Below, in pieces: positions 55,932-64,000 of a stretch of DNA of 64,000 nucleotides; position 1 is the stretch's first letter, and each line of letters starts with the position of its first letter. The stretch is from Malania oleifera (lineage: Eukaryota > Streptophyta > Magnoliopsida > Santalales > Ximeniaceae), in NCBI RefSeq assembly GCF_029873635.1, contig NC_080425.1, forward strand, positions 45,919,678 through 45,983,677, given 5' to 3'. Made by a program: the position numbers and the translations under genes. Under the pieces are notes generated by a model. The model was not told the origin of the DNA. It saw only the letters and a program-made list of their open reading frames with translations, and made no database searches.

Positions 55932-56900
55932 CTAATTAGCACTTGGTCTTCCTTTAGGTTTATATCCTGGTGGATAACCATGTAATTTGTAACTTTTATC
56001 AATCGTTTGTCCAAGCATATTGCAATGAGTGCATAAAAGCCTCTCCCTTTTATTATTTCCTTTGCTCCAAGTAGAATTACCAGAGTTACTTCCCTTCGAA
56101 TTTGCATACATTGCCACTGAATCAAGCTTTGCAGTGTAAAATCCTCCATGTACTACATTCTTGTGAGACTCTTCTTGAAGAACCAAGGCATAAATCTTGC
56201 TAATCGAAGGAAAAGGCTCCTGCATTTGAGTCCTTATATTCTCAAAATTCTCATTCAAACCCATCAAAAACCTCATAGCATAAGTCTTGTCATGAGAAAC
56301 ATTTAAAGCTTTGATGGCTCCACAGATACACTCTGGTAATGGCTCCAAATTTAGCAGCTGATCCTATAGTTTCTTGAATCTTGTATTATCATCTGGTTCT
56401 GAGAAATGGTAGAAATCTCCTTCTGAAGATTGTAGATCTTGGGACCACTACCCTGTGAAAAATGTTTTTGCAATTCAAGCCACATTTCTCTAGCAGTTTG
56501 ACAGTACATTATGCTACTCGAGACATCAACATGCATGAAATTGATCATCCATGAAATCACCATTGTGTTGCAGCTTAACCAATCTTCATAGAGAGGAGAT
56601 TCTGGACTTGGATCAGCGATTTTGTCATTAATGAAACCTATCTTCCTATTGGCAGTGAGAACTAATTTCATAGCCCTTGACCAAGAGTGATAATTCTTCA
56701 TTCCAAATAGTGGTTGTGTAACCAAGATATTACCTGGATTTTCATTTGAATTGAGAAAATATAGATTTGGAGAATCGGTTTCAATTTTCGGTGGAGTAAT
56801 ACAATTTGCTTGATCATTTGATTCGAAGGATGCTATGGATGATGCTCCAGAATTTGATTGAAAATTCGAGCAAAAAATGAAAAGAAATTGGCTAGGAAAT
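55932..56900 (-). pseudogene. Copia gag
   Basis: On the minus strand: SFESNDQANCITPPKIETDS, NENPGNILVTQPLFGMKNYH, SWSRAMKLVLTANRKIGFIN, WLELQKHFSQGSGPKIYNLQ, a frameshift near 56370, then MRFLMGLNENFENIRTQMQ and the zinc knuckle CTHCNMLGQTIDKSYKLHG. The knuckle consensus CxxCxxxGHxxxxCY has lost its His (Gln) and third Cys (Ser), so zinc binding is lost. Confidence 0.92.
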
Positions 56901-56947
56901 CATTGATTCTGTGCTAGCCCAAGCTCTGAACCGTAGCTCTGTTACCT

Positions 56948-57293
56948 TGTAAAACTAAATACTCTCTCTGTAAATAAACTCGGATTTTACTGAATCATGA
57001 AATGAGCAAAATATTACTACGATACTTGACTGAATTCATACCCCAACTATTTATATACAAGAGCTAGTAAATACAAAACAAAAAACAAAACAGATTTCCA
57101 CCTTTTTGGAGGGAAAATAGTTACAAACTTACTCTACAACTACTTATGGTTACAAGAGTTATATCACAGTCTCATCTCCTCAAGCCACGTGTTAGCAAAT
57201 TCTTCATCACTCATATTCTGTTCTTGGATTATATTCTCGCCCTTCACTGCACTGATATCACCAGCATTAATATTTAACTTGTCAAATTTAACA
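56948..57293 (-). repeat. 5' LTR of copia element
   Basis: On the minus strand it starts TGTTAAATTTGACAAGTTA at 57293 and ends TTTTACA at 56948, flanked by GTTCG (57294-57298). Confidence 0.95.
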
Positions 57294-57298
57294 GTTCG

Positions 57299-57520
57299 TG
57301 ATGGTGGGATACGTCAGAGATGGAAAACGTGAAAGAGGTGGGTGAAGAAGAGGAACTGGAACCCCAAGAGTCATTGATCATAGCCATCGTTGAAGATGAT
57401 GATGATGATGATAATGACGAAGACGACAATCAAATGGCCCAACACCATAATTGCACTCTGACTTGGCTGCATGAGAGCCAATCTTGTCCTGTGCATTATG
57501 GGATCCACTAGACAACAGTA
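57299..57520 (+). pseudogene. Possible continuation of the gene interrupted at 51908
   Basis: Right of the target duplication, the plus strand has an acidic open frame (MENVKEVGEEEELEPQESLI, IAIVEDDDDDDNDEDDNQMA) of 63 codons, with a GAT microsatellite coding for Asp. In the frame leading across the insertion the sequence reads GHSRFVMVGYVRDGKRERGG and then stops. I cannot decide the true frame. The product is unrecognised. Confidence 0.35.
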
Positions 57521-59514
57521 GTACAATGCTATGTTTAGTTACTTTTAGTCATCAATGGTTCAGATTTTTGTATTCAGTTTCTCCTATTACATGAATATCT
57601 AGATTGGTTTCTTTAGTGATCACTTTTTAGGATTTATTTTCCTTTTATATGATTTTTTTTTTTTTTTTTTTATCTTTACCAGTATTCATTTTGGTTTTAG
57701 ACACCAAATTTCTATCTTAAAATTCAGTTGTTAAGACTTTCTTGATGGGCTTGATCTCCTTTCATTTTTTTAGGGTTGAATGACTCCATTAATAATAAAA
57801 AGAATATTTTTTTCTTTTAAAAAAAAATTTATTTTAGCAGCTCTAAAGAATTATTAATTATAAACTTGGTATACTAAAAAATATTATTAGTTACTAAAAT
57901 CATTACAAAGTCAAAATATTATACATTATAGGATCTATTGGATGCTAATAGAACCGAAGCACTTACAATCCGATTACAAGAATATTTAAAATTGCAATAT
58001 AGTTTGATATACATTTTTTTTCCCTAATAAACAAAGTTGAACTCATTTTTTACCGTCTGAAGCATTCGTCTTGTTTCAAATATACTAATTTCACATTTTA
58101 AAAAAAGTTAATGCATTTAAAAAATTGATCCGTATGGGCTCTTCATTCATTTCGATAATATATATTTATCTTGGTTTCAAGCCTTTGGGAATTAGGATAG
58201 AACTATCAGAGCTGATCATTAATAAATTTAGTACCAAAGTATTCAACACTCTTTTTGACCAATCGCTTTGGAAAGCCAAAAATTTAACTATCTTTGGAAT
58301 TCTTCCTTAACAGAATGAAATTTTTCATAATATATATGAAAAAATGCTTGGATTCTTGCAAGTTAGGAGATTCTAAAGGTTAAGTGTAATGGTTTTTTGA
58401 ACCCAACTCTCGGAAAATATTATCGGCATTGGTCCACTAACGCATTTCTAAACTATCTTTAAAAGTCCAAGATCTTTTTAATACAAATCTTATGTGGACC
58501 ATAACACTAAGCTTGTTTACTTGCCTCCAATACTATTTTCCCTTATGCTAGGGTCTCCTATAAAAAGTGAACCAAGGAATTTAAAATACTTAGAAATTTT
58601 TTTCTCATGTTTGGTCATCAATAAAAATATGAAAAAAATAATTAAAAAATACCAAAATTTTTCATCCCTCTTACTTTTCAAACATATTAAAATTATTTTT
58701 TTATTTTTAATAGTATTTGATGAAGATAATAAATACAATAGAAAATGATTATTTCTTAATTTCTTTTCCTTTCCTTTCTCTCTCTTTCTCAAACCAAATT
58801 ATTCATCTAAATGGACCATGAGGAATTCTTAGGCTAAGCTTGTTGTACTAACTAATTCCCCAATACTGAAACTCATTATGATTTATCCAAATGAAGATAA
58901 TTAATACTTAAATCTACTGTGATTTATCCAAATGAAGATAATCAATACTAAAATTACGTTTGATTTGCATAATGTCTATTTCCAATAATAGATTAGTTTT
59001 AGTATGTTAATTACAATTAATTATGCCTCGCACTACTTGAGAGCTTCCAGTTTCATGTTCTATTTCACTTCCCGACGAAATTTCTTTTCACCCTTCTCTC
59101 AGAGTACTACTTCACTATCAATCTCTCCAAGAGTAAAGCCTTGCAAGGTGGTCCTCACTAATTCACACATGTTCCACGCGCCTCATACTATTCAAGTTCG
59201 AGCCTAAGCTAGTGTACTTTCAACAAATTATTTTTTTACTATAAAGTAAATAATAATAATGTAAAACTTTTTGTGTCCATAATAAGGAATAGATAAAATA
59301 TAACTATTTCTAAATTTTACCATTCGGATCTCTATTCCTTTTTGACTCACGTTGAATGAAATAATTAGGAATATACAAAAGAATACTTATTCTTCAATTC
59401 CCAAAATTTAAATTAAATTCCATGTTATTCTAAGAAATAGCCATTCCGCTGAAACAAAGGAGTAAGATATCCAACTATCAACACAGCTCACTAGTGTCCC
59501 TACCACTCTTAAGA
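57521..59514. other. Non-coding AT-rich DNA
   Basis: It contains a long T-run (about 57651-57671) and a near-repeat of TGATTTATCCAAATGAAGATAAT (58877 and 58919). No gene is supported. A short frame near 58125-58310 with a vague LINE-like look was not accepted. Confidence 0.55.
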
Positions 59515-59602
59515 ACTAAAAAGCAACAATACCATTCTTAGGTACCAATACCAACAGCACTAAAAAGCAACAATACCATTCTTAGGTACCAATACCAACA
59601 GC
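59515..59602. repeat. Exact 44-bp tandem duplication
   Basis: ACTAAAAAGCAACAATACCA followed by TTCTTAGGTACCAATACCAA and CAGC occurs twice in tandem with no differences. It lies about 370 bases beyond the NFU stop codon. Confidence 0.95.
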
Positions 59603-59970
59603 CTCTTTTCTTCTAAAATCTAAATTATTAGGTAGAACAAGAACTTGAGGAAAACTGCATGATTGATTTGATGGTGTTTCAACATACAATGTGCTTTTAG
59701 CTATCGAGTAACTTCATCGTCACCCAGTTGAACGGGAAACAAAAAATTTTACCTATAGAGGTCCTGTGCCAAATAGACATTTTGTGAAAACACTTTCATA
59801 TACATTAACAATCAACTACAAAAGCCTTTTTATCATTCCGGCTGATAAAATGTATTTCTGTACAAACTTGTAAATGCACCATCTGTATATTTTGTCCTTA
59901 CTAGCACATTTTATTCGGAAAGATACAAGCCAGAAAGTTGCAAATATTACCCATTTAATGAACTGGGTTA
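59603..59970 (-). other. 3' flank and likely 3' UTR of the NFU gene
   Basis: Downstream of the stop on the minus strand. An AATAAA signal (TTTATT on the plus strand) lies at 59910-59915, about 55 bases past the stop codon. No other feature was recognised. Confidence 0.6.
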
Positions 59971-60159
59971 TCACAAAAGCTGAACGGCTGCAATTGCTGG
60001 AATTTTCTCTCGGAGTTTCTGTGTTACAGCCACCCGGACAGTCATGACCCCTGCTGCAGGACCTGTGATTCGGACCTTCACTATTGGCTCCTCAATTCCT
60101 ACAAGTTCAAGCGACCCACCTGCAGCTCCAACAAGATATGGTCGAATTTCCTCGAGGAC
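59971..60159 (-). CDS. NFU last exon (second NifU domain)
   Basis: The acceptor TTATCACAG precedes GTCCTCGAGG. The exon encodes [40 protein letters not shown] and the C-terminus, ending TGA at 59971-59973. The missing CxxC is normal for this second domain. Confidence 0.95.
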   Translation of the reverse strand, partial: VLEEIRPYLVGAAGGSLELVGIEEPIVKVRITGPAAGVMTVRVAVTQKLREKIPAIAAVQLL

Positions 60160-62916
60160 CTGTGATAATTCAGAATCACTCATCATCATCAGCCTTTGTC
60201 AAACAAAAGTGAGATGAATGTACACAAGCACAGGCATGTGAATTTTGTTCCACAAAAAAGAATTTCTAAAATTGAACAAGAAATCCAATTTTTAGCTTCT
60301 AATTAAGCTGCAGTATGAGCATTGTTGCTAACATGCACCATAGCAAGTTGAAACGCATCATGGAAAGTTCATAGGTGATATCACTCTGAATTTCCTTCTA
60401 AGCTAATGTAGTTTTCCAATAGCAAAGAACTATCACCAAAAATAGAGACAGTGGAAGGAAAAACAGTGTGACAGTTCTAGATGACATCAGCATAGTTTTT
60501 ATCCAAGTTTACATCTATCCGTTGAAGAGCTAGAGAACTAGTTACTCCTAACTTCAGCAGGCAGGCAGGCAAACAAGCAGGGTTAGTAATCAATATCTTG
60601 GTTTGGTAACCGAGAAGGACCTAAGAGATTTGGGGTTTTCTTTCCCTCAGTTATGCATTTTTAGCAATTGAAGGGCGCACCCAAAGGAATCATCACCTCG
60701 CACCATATGCAGCCAAAAACAAGTTTTCAATTTCAAAAGGGACACTTCTAACACTATATTTTGATTGCATGTTCATTTAAAAAAGTGCGACATTTCGACA
60801 ATTGATTTAAAAATGAATTAACACTATTTCAAATCAAATATGAGAAATTAACACATAAATTTAGGACTACTATTTCGATATAGGTGTTTATAGCAGGGAT
60901 TTTTAAAATGAGAAAACAATCAGTATGCCAGGGTATGCTACAAGCTTGATTTACACACCACAACAATCCATTCCAAAGACAAAGCAGCCACAAATTGATG
61001 GAAGTTCCCATATCATCTTTAAACATAGGAAAAATTTTGCAAGGACCCATAGGATCTCTGACCTCATTCAATGGCACACTTAAGCATTGAAATGAGGATA
61101 TCTTAGGTTTTAACCATACTGGTGCATGTTTGCAAACAACATGGCTTTTTAACACATTTCTAGCAAACAATGAGAATCATATTTCTGCCAAGTTCTAAAG
61201 CGATGTCCATATTACCCATGATCATAACAACTAAGGATCTCTCACTTCATTCCATGGCACGCTTAAGCATCAAAACGAGGATATCTTCTTTTTTAACCAT
61301 TCTGGTACATGTTTGCAAATAACATGGCTCTAATGCATTTCTAGCAACCAATGAGAATCATATTTCTGCCAAGTTCTAAAGTGATATTATCATTACCCAT
61401 GATCATAACAACAAAAGAACTGATAAATTTCCCAAAAGTTTACCAATTTTTTTGTAAAATACCAAAAGCTATAGAAAACTTTAAGAAGGAAGTCAAGATA
61501 TTACAAATATTGAGGTTAAAAGATGACATCGTATTAGTCTCTTGCAAAATTGTAGGAGATTAATTATTCCATGCAATAAAAGGCTATGACGGATCATGTT
61601 CAGAGTTCAATGATAGATTAAAAAAGAAAAGGTAAAAAAAAAAATAGGGAGATTAACAAAAAATAAAAGAGGTAAATTTAGTTGGATGAAACAGACTATC
61701 CACAAATACCAGATTTAAATTAAGCAGCAACAAAGGTTGTCATAGAAAAAAACAAAAAGTTTGCGTGTATATATATATATTTATATATATAGAATGTCTA
61801 CTAATATTTTGATTGTAATGCTTTCAATTTCAAGATTGCTTTATCCCAACTATCTGGAAAGCTACGGTTTATGTTCACAAAGACATGTCTAATTCTTTTC
61901 TCTTTATCTGCATCCCCATTCACAAAATATTCCCTCAAATTTTCTATCATTTAGTCTTCTAACATCAACAATTTATTAGTGCCAAATGAAACATCGCTCA
62001 TGAATATCTAGCTGTCCCAATCTATTACTTGGATTGCCTCGACTTCTGATGCATGGTCATGCATAACACTGTAATCTATTCTATGATAGGGATGTGTATT
62101 GGCATAACTCAGTGCAACATAATGAGGAAAATGACAACTTGTATATGGGAACAATTCTAGAATTTAAAAAAAAAGAAAAAAATTCAAGTAAACATTTTAA
62201 ATTGAACTAATTTACCACATTACAAGGGATAGACCAGAGGTAATAAGTCATCACACCCCACATTCAATCAGATTCGAATTCAAACATAGTCATTCCCCCT
62301 CCCCACAGTTAGCAAACAAAAAAGAAAGTTTTAACAAAGATGGTAGGCTTCCTTTATGATATTTGGTATTGAAAGAGACCAAGGATGAGTGACCCAACCA
62401 GCCTCCAAATTTATAATAATGTGGATAATAGAATGCTGACATATCAAAACTACTGAATACAAAAATAAAGTTGAACCCAATCACTAGTTTTGCAGTATTT
62501 GACTGCTAATTAAGAGTCAACAAGTTTATATCACTTTATGAGGCAAAAAAAAATTCCAGAATAATTTAGTAATTTGAAGGAAGTAACAAAGGAATGAAGG
62601 ATGACCTTCTCTATGTTTTCTTCATTCAGCTCAAGGCCACTTTCTTCATCAGCTATTGGTTCCACGGCAACTATTTCAGGGATCTTCTCCATTAAACGAC
62701 GCTCGATGCCCATTTTCATTGTCATCACAGAACTTGGGCAGGATCCACAGGCTCCTTGCAGCTTCAACCGTACAACATTGCCATCAATTTCATGCAATGC
62801 TACATTACCGCCATCTGCCATGAGATATGGTCTAACTTCATCTAATACACTTTCAACATTTTCTGCAGTTAGTGGTAGTTCCACCACTGAATCTGGAGTA
62901 GCCACAGACTTTACAG
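59971..62916 (-). CDS. NifU-like iron-sulfur cluster scaffold, chloroplast NFU2/NFU3 type (5' part missing)
   Basis: Two exons (62606-62916 and 59971-60159) give about 165 residues with the layout of plastid NFU1-3 proteins. The first NifU C-terminal domain has [40 protein letters not shown] and the cluster-binding CGSCPSS (CxxC). The second, degenerate domain lacks CxxC ([20 protein letters not shown]) and ends [15 protein letters not shown]. Such proteins assemble [4Fe-4S] clusters in the stroma and pass them to photosystem I and other enzymes. The joint GAG AAG/GTC CTC restores [20 protein letters not shown]. The transit-peptide exon lies upstream of 62917, probably past the window end. 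No stop or frameshift is seen, so the gene looks functional. Confidence 0.95.
60160..62605 (-). other. Large intron of the NFU gene
   Basis: A 2.4-kb intron with donor GTCATC and acceptor ATCACAG. It holds a tandem duplication of about 180 bases (61038-61405), a TA-rich run (61765-61790) and no recognised transposon. Minus-strand open frames inside it lack family features. Confidence 0.85.
61038..61405. repeat. Tandem duplication of about 180 bp in NFU intron
   Basis: The landmarks AATGGCACACTTAAGCAT, GGTGCATGTTTGCAAACAAC, ATGAGAATCATATTTCTGCC and ATTACCCATGATCATAACAA appear twice, at about 61068-61230 and 61251-61412, with some 10% divergence. Confidence 0.92.
62606..62916 (-). CDS. NFU penultimate exon (first NifU domain with CxxC)
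   Basis: The acceptor ATTGTGCAG precedes CTGTAAAGTC; the first codon is split. It encodes [20 protein letters not shown] (linker after the transit peptide) through the CGSCPSS motif to ELNEENIEK. The donor AAG/GTCATC is weak but is the family position. The methionine at 63010 is in intron sequence and is not the start. Confidence 0.95.
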
Positions 62917-63534
62917 CTGCACAATAGGAAAACAAAGGATGTCTGAATGATAAGTCAGCAAAGGGGTCCATTCCCCCACCAAAAAGAACAAGAAAAATAA
63001 AAAGAAACAATTACTTGTAAACCCATGTACACAACAAGGAAGTTTAAAATTTAAGGAACAACAACTCTAACAAAACCTAAAATCCCTACAGGGCAGGATC
63101 AATAACATAAATCTTTTCTTGCTATTCAACTCTCCAACGGTTGTTCAAAGAACATATTTTTTTTTAAAAGCCATTAAGTCAAAAGTGGAAACAATTGCCA
63201 AAATAAATGAAAATGCAACACCAAGTGCACAAAACTCCCATATCATGTCAGGTCTCAAACCAGCACATTTAAAGAGGCTATTTTAGTATTTTCAGAATAA
63301 CCTGTAACCTCTATGCACATTCAAAAGCATTCAAAAAATACTGACAATACAAATTCTGCATTCAGGAAGCTGAAGAAGTTTTACAATCCAAAAGATAATT
63401 TTCCAACTTCCTACTCTTCTACAATGGCCACTATGGAATGAAATCATATTTATCATGTTGGAACAAAATGATAATTTAGATTCTCAGGATAAGTATAAAA
63501 CCATGGACAGAATTCATATTTATTAACTAAGATC
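62917..63534 (-). other. Intron upstream of NFU exon
   Basis: No exon with a plastid transit-peptide character (Ser-rich, starting with Met) and a matching donor was found here. It is treated as intron. Confidence 0.6.
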
Positions 63535-63740
63535 AATGTTTTAAAAGACTCGATCAAGGCTCGCATTGAGGCTCGCCTCAAGGCAAGGCAGTCCTACAAT
63601 GCCTTGAGGCTCAATTCAAATGCCGAATCCCAAAAAAGCTAGCGCATTACCCGCTAAGGCTTATGCATTAGTACAAAAGCAACGCCTTTTATGCCTTTCT
63701 AGTTGAGGATAACGCATTTTGGGCGTGTGAATCTCAAGTT
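63535..63740. mobile_element. MITE-like element with GAGGCTC/AAGGC repeats
   Basis: It starts ATGTTTTAAAAGACTCGATC and contains GAGGCTCGCCTCAAGGCAAG, GCCTTGAGGCTC and CGCTAAGGC motifs in both orientations. This resembles hAT-type MITEs of plants that begin TGTTTTAAAAGGC. No target duplication was established, and the borders are approximate. Confidence 0.5.
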
Positions 63741-64000
63741 AGATTTGGTTAGAAAATTTTAACTCTGTGTAAAAGGAATTTCATAATATGAATTGATTTC
63801 AAAAACTTTTGAACCTCTACCTTTCCAAAATAACTGAGAGTTATATCTTAGATCCTGAAAATAATTTTAACATTGTAATTTTATACCTATTTGTTGTCAT
63901 GATTTATGTAATGAATAAAGTTAGCAATTTTTGAATGCCTAACAAGGAGTTTACAAATTATATTTTATTTTTGAACCTTTTTATTTGTGATTTTGTTAAT
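63741..64000. other. Non-coding AT-rich DNA at window end
   Basis: Nothing recognised. It is probably still the 5' intron or upstream region of the NFU gene. Confidence 0.5.

Larger units (their letters stand above)
51909..57293 (-). mobile_element. Ty1/copia retrotransposon, minus strand, both LTRs
   Basis: LTRs are at 51909-52231 (3') and 56948-57293 (5'), with target duplication GTTCG at 51904-51908 and 57294-57298. In minus-strand order: 5' LTR, primer site (AGGTAACAGAGC, a decayed TGGTATCAGAGC), gag, protease, integrase, RT, RNase H, polypurine tract (CTTGAGGGGGGG) and 3' LTR. Domain order with integrase before RT defines copia. Several stops and frameshifts make it non-autonomous. Confidence 0.96.

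Noticed and set aside
6169-57293. Endogenous pararetrovirus or other viral sequence
   Set aside because: All pol remnants have integrase with gypsy or copia order and LTRs. No coat or movement protein region was seen.
58125-58310. LINE reverse-transcriptase fragment
   Set aside because: The phrase LWKAKNLTIFGIL vaguely recalls LINE proteins, but no second motif or polyA/target duplication supports it.
62917-63010. Start codon at 63010 for the NFU protein
   Set aside because: The residues between 63010 and 62917 are not a plastid transit peptide, and a clear splice acceptor (ATTGTGCAG) precedes the conserved exon.

Overview
The window is nuclear DNA from a flowering plant, most likely a woody eudicot. 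The signs are AT-rich non-coding DNA, GT-AG introns, a chloroplast-type NifU-like gene, an EMB8-like hydrolase gene, and many plant-specific retroelements (Tat with two RNase H domains, Tekay/Del-type and chromodomain-bearing Ty3/gypsy, Ty1/copia, a tRNA-derived SINE and a hAT transposon). Nothing bacterial is present: no operons, no CRISPR array.

Left part (1-30228). The first 186 bases hold the start of an EMB8-like alpha/beta-hydrolase gene on the minus strand that runs off the window. A SINE (2703-2910) follows in its upstream DNA. A Tat-lineage Ty3/gypsy element spans 3506-30223, with both LTRs and the 5-bp target duplication AGGAT. Inside its gag sits a second LTR-type insertion with its own duplication AAAAG (left end 4174, right end 20960). 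That inner LTR is split. Between its halves lie a chromodomain-type gypsy remnant (6169-8627) and a second copy of the first four exons of the EMB8-like gene (minus strand, 19901 down to 10346). Exon 4 of this copy is broken by a complete 6.1-kb hAT transposon (10403-16491). The end of the EMB8 upstream DNA and about 650 bases of the inner LTR occur twice (1-186/19785-19967 and 5519-6168/19968-20616). This implies a tandem duplication with a later 5.3-kb deletion, or two haplotypes joined end to end in the assembly. The right part of the Tat element carries decayed gag, protease, RT, RNase H, second RNase H and integrase, then an antisense open reading frame, two minisatellite arrays, a polypurine tract and the 3' LTR.

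Middle (30229-51190). This is a nest of Tekay/Del-like gypsy elements. One is on the minus strand (30679-37800: LTR, chromodomain, integrase, RNase H/RT, protease flank, gag) and is interrupted by an LTR in the same orientation. A part-copy of that LTR lies inverted next to a plus-strand Tekay end and its LTR (37811-41159). Further right are tandem repeats, a copia-type LTR, an array of about 120-bp repeats split by a 2.2-kb solo LTR with its own target duplication, and a deleted copia element.

Right part (51191-64000). A copia element (minus strand, 51909-57293, target duplication GTTCG) sits inside plus-strand sequence that looks like a broken, unrecognised gene. The clearest host gene is a chloroplast NFU2/NFU3-type iron-sulfur scaffold on the minus strand (exons 62606-62916 and 59971-60159). 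Its transit-peptide exon lies beyond 62917, probably outside the window.

Two host genes can be named with confidence: the NFU gene, whose visible exons are intact, and the EMB8-like gene, seen once as a fragment at the edge and once as a disrupted partial copy. I found no undescribed biological system. The main novelty is structural: the duplicated locus, the hAT inside exon 4, and the layered nested insertions that can be dated relative to each other.
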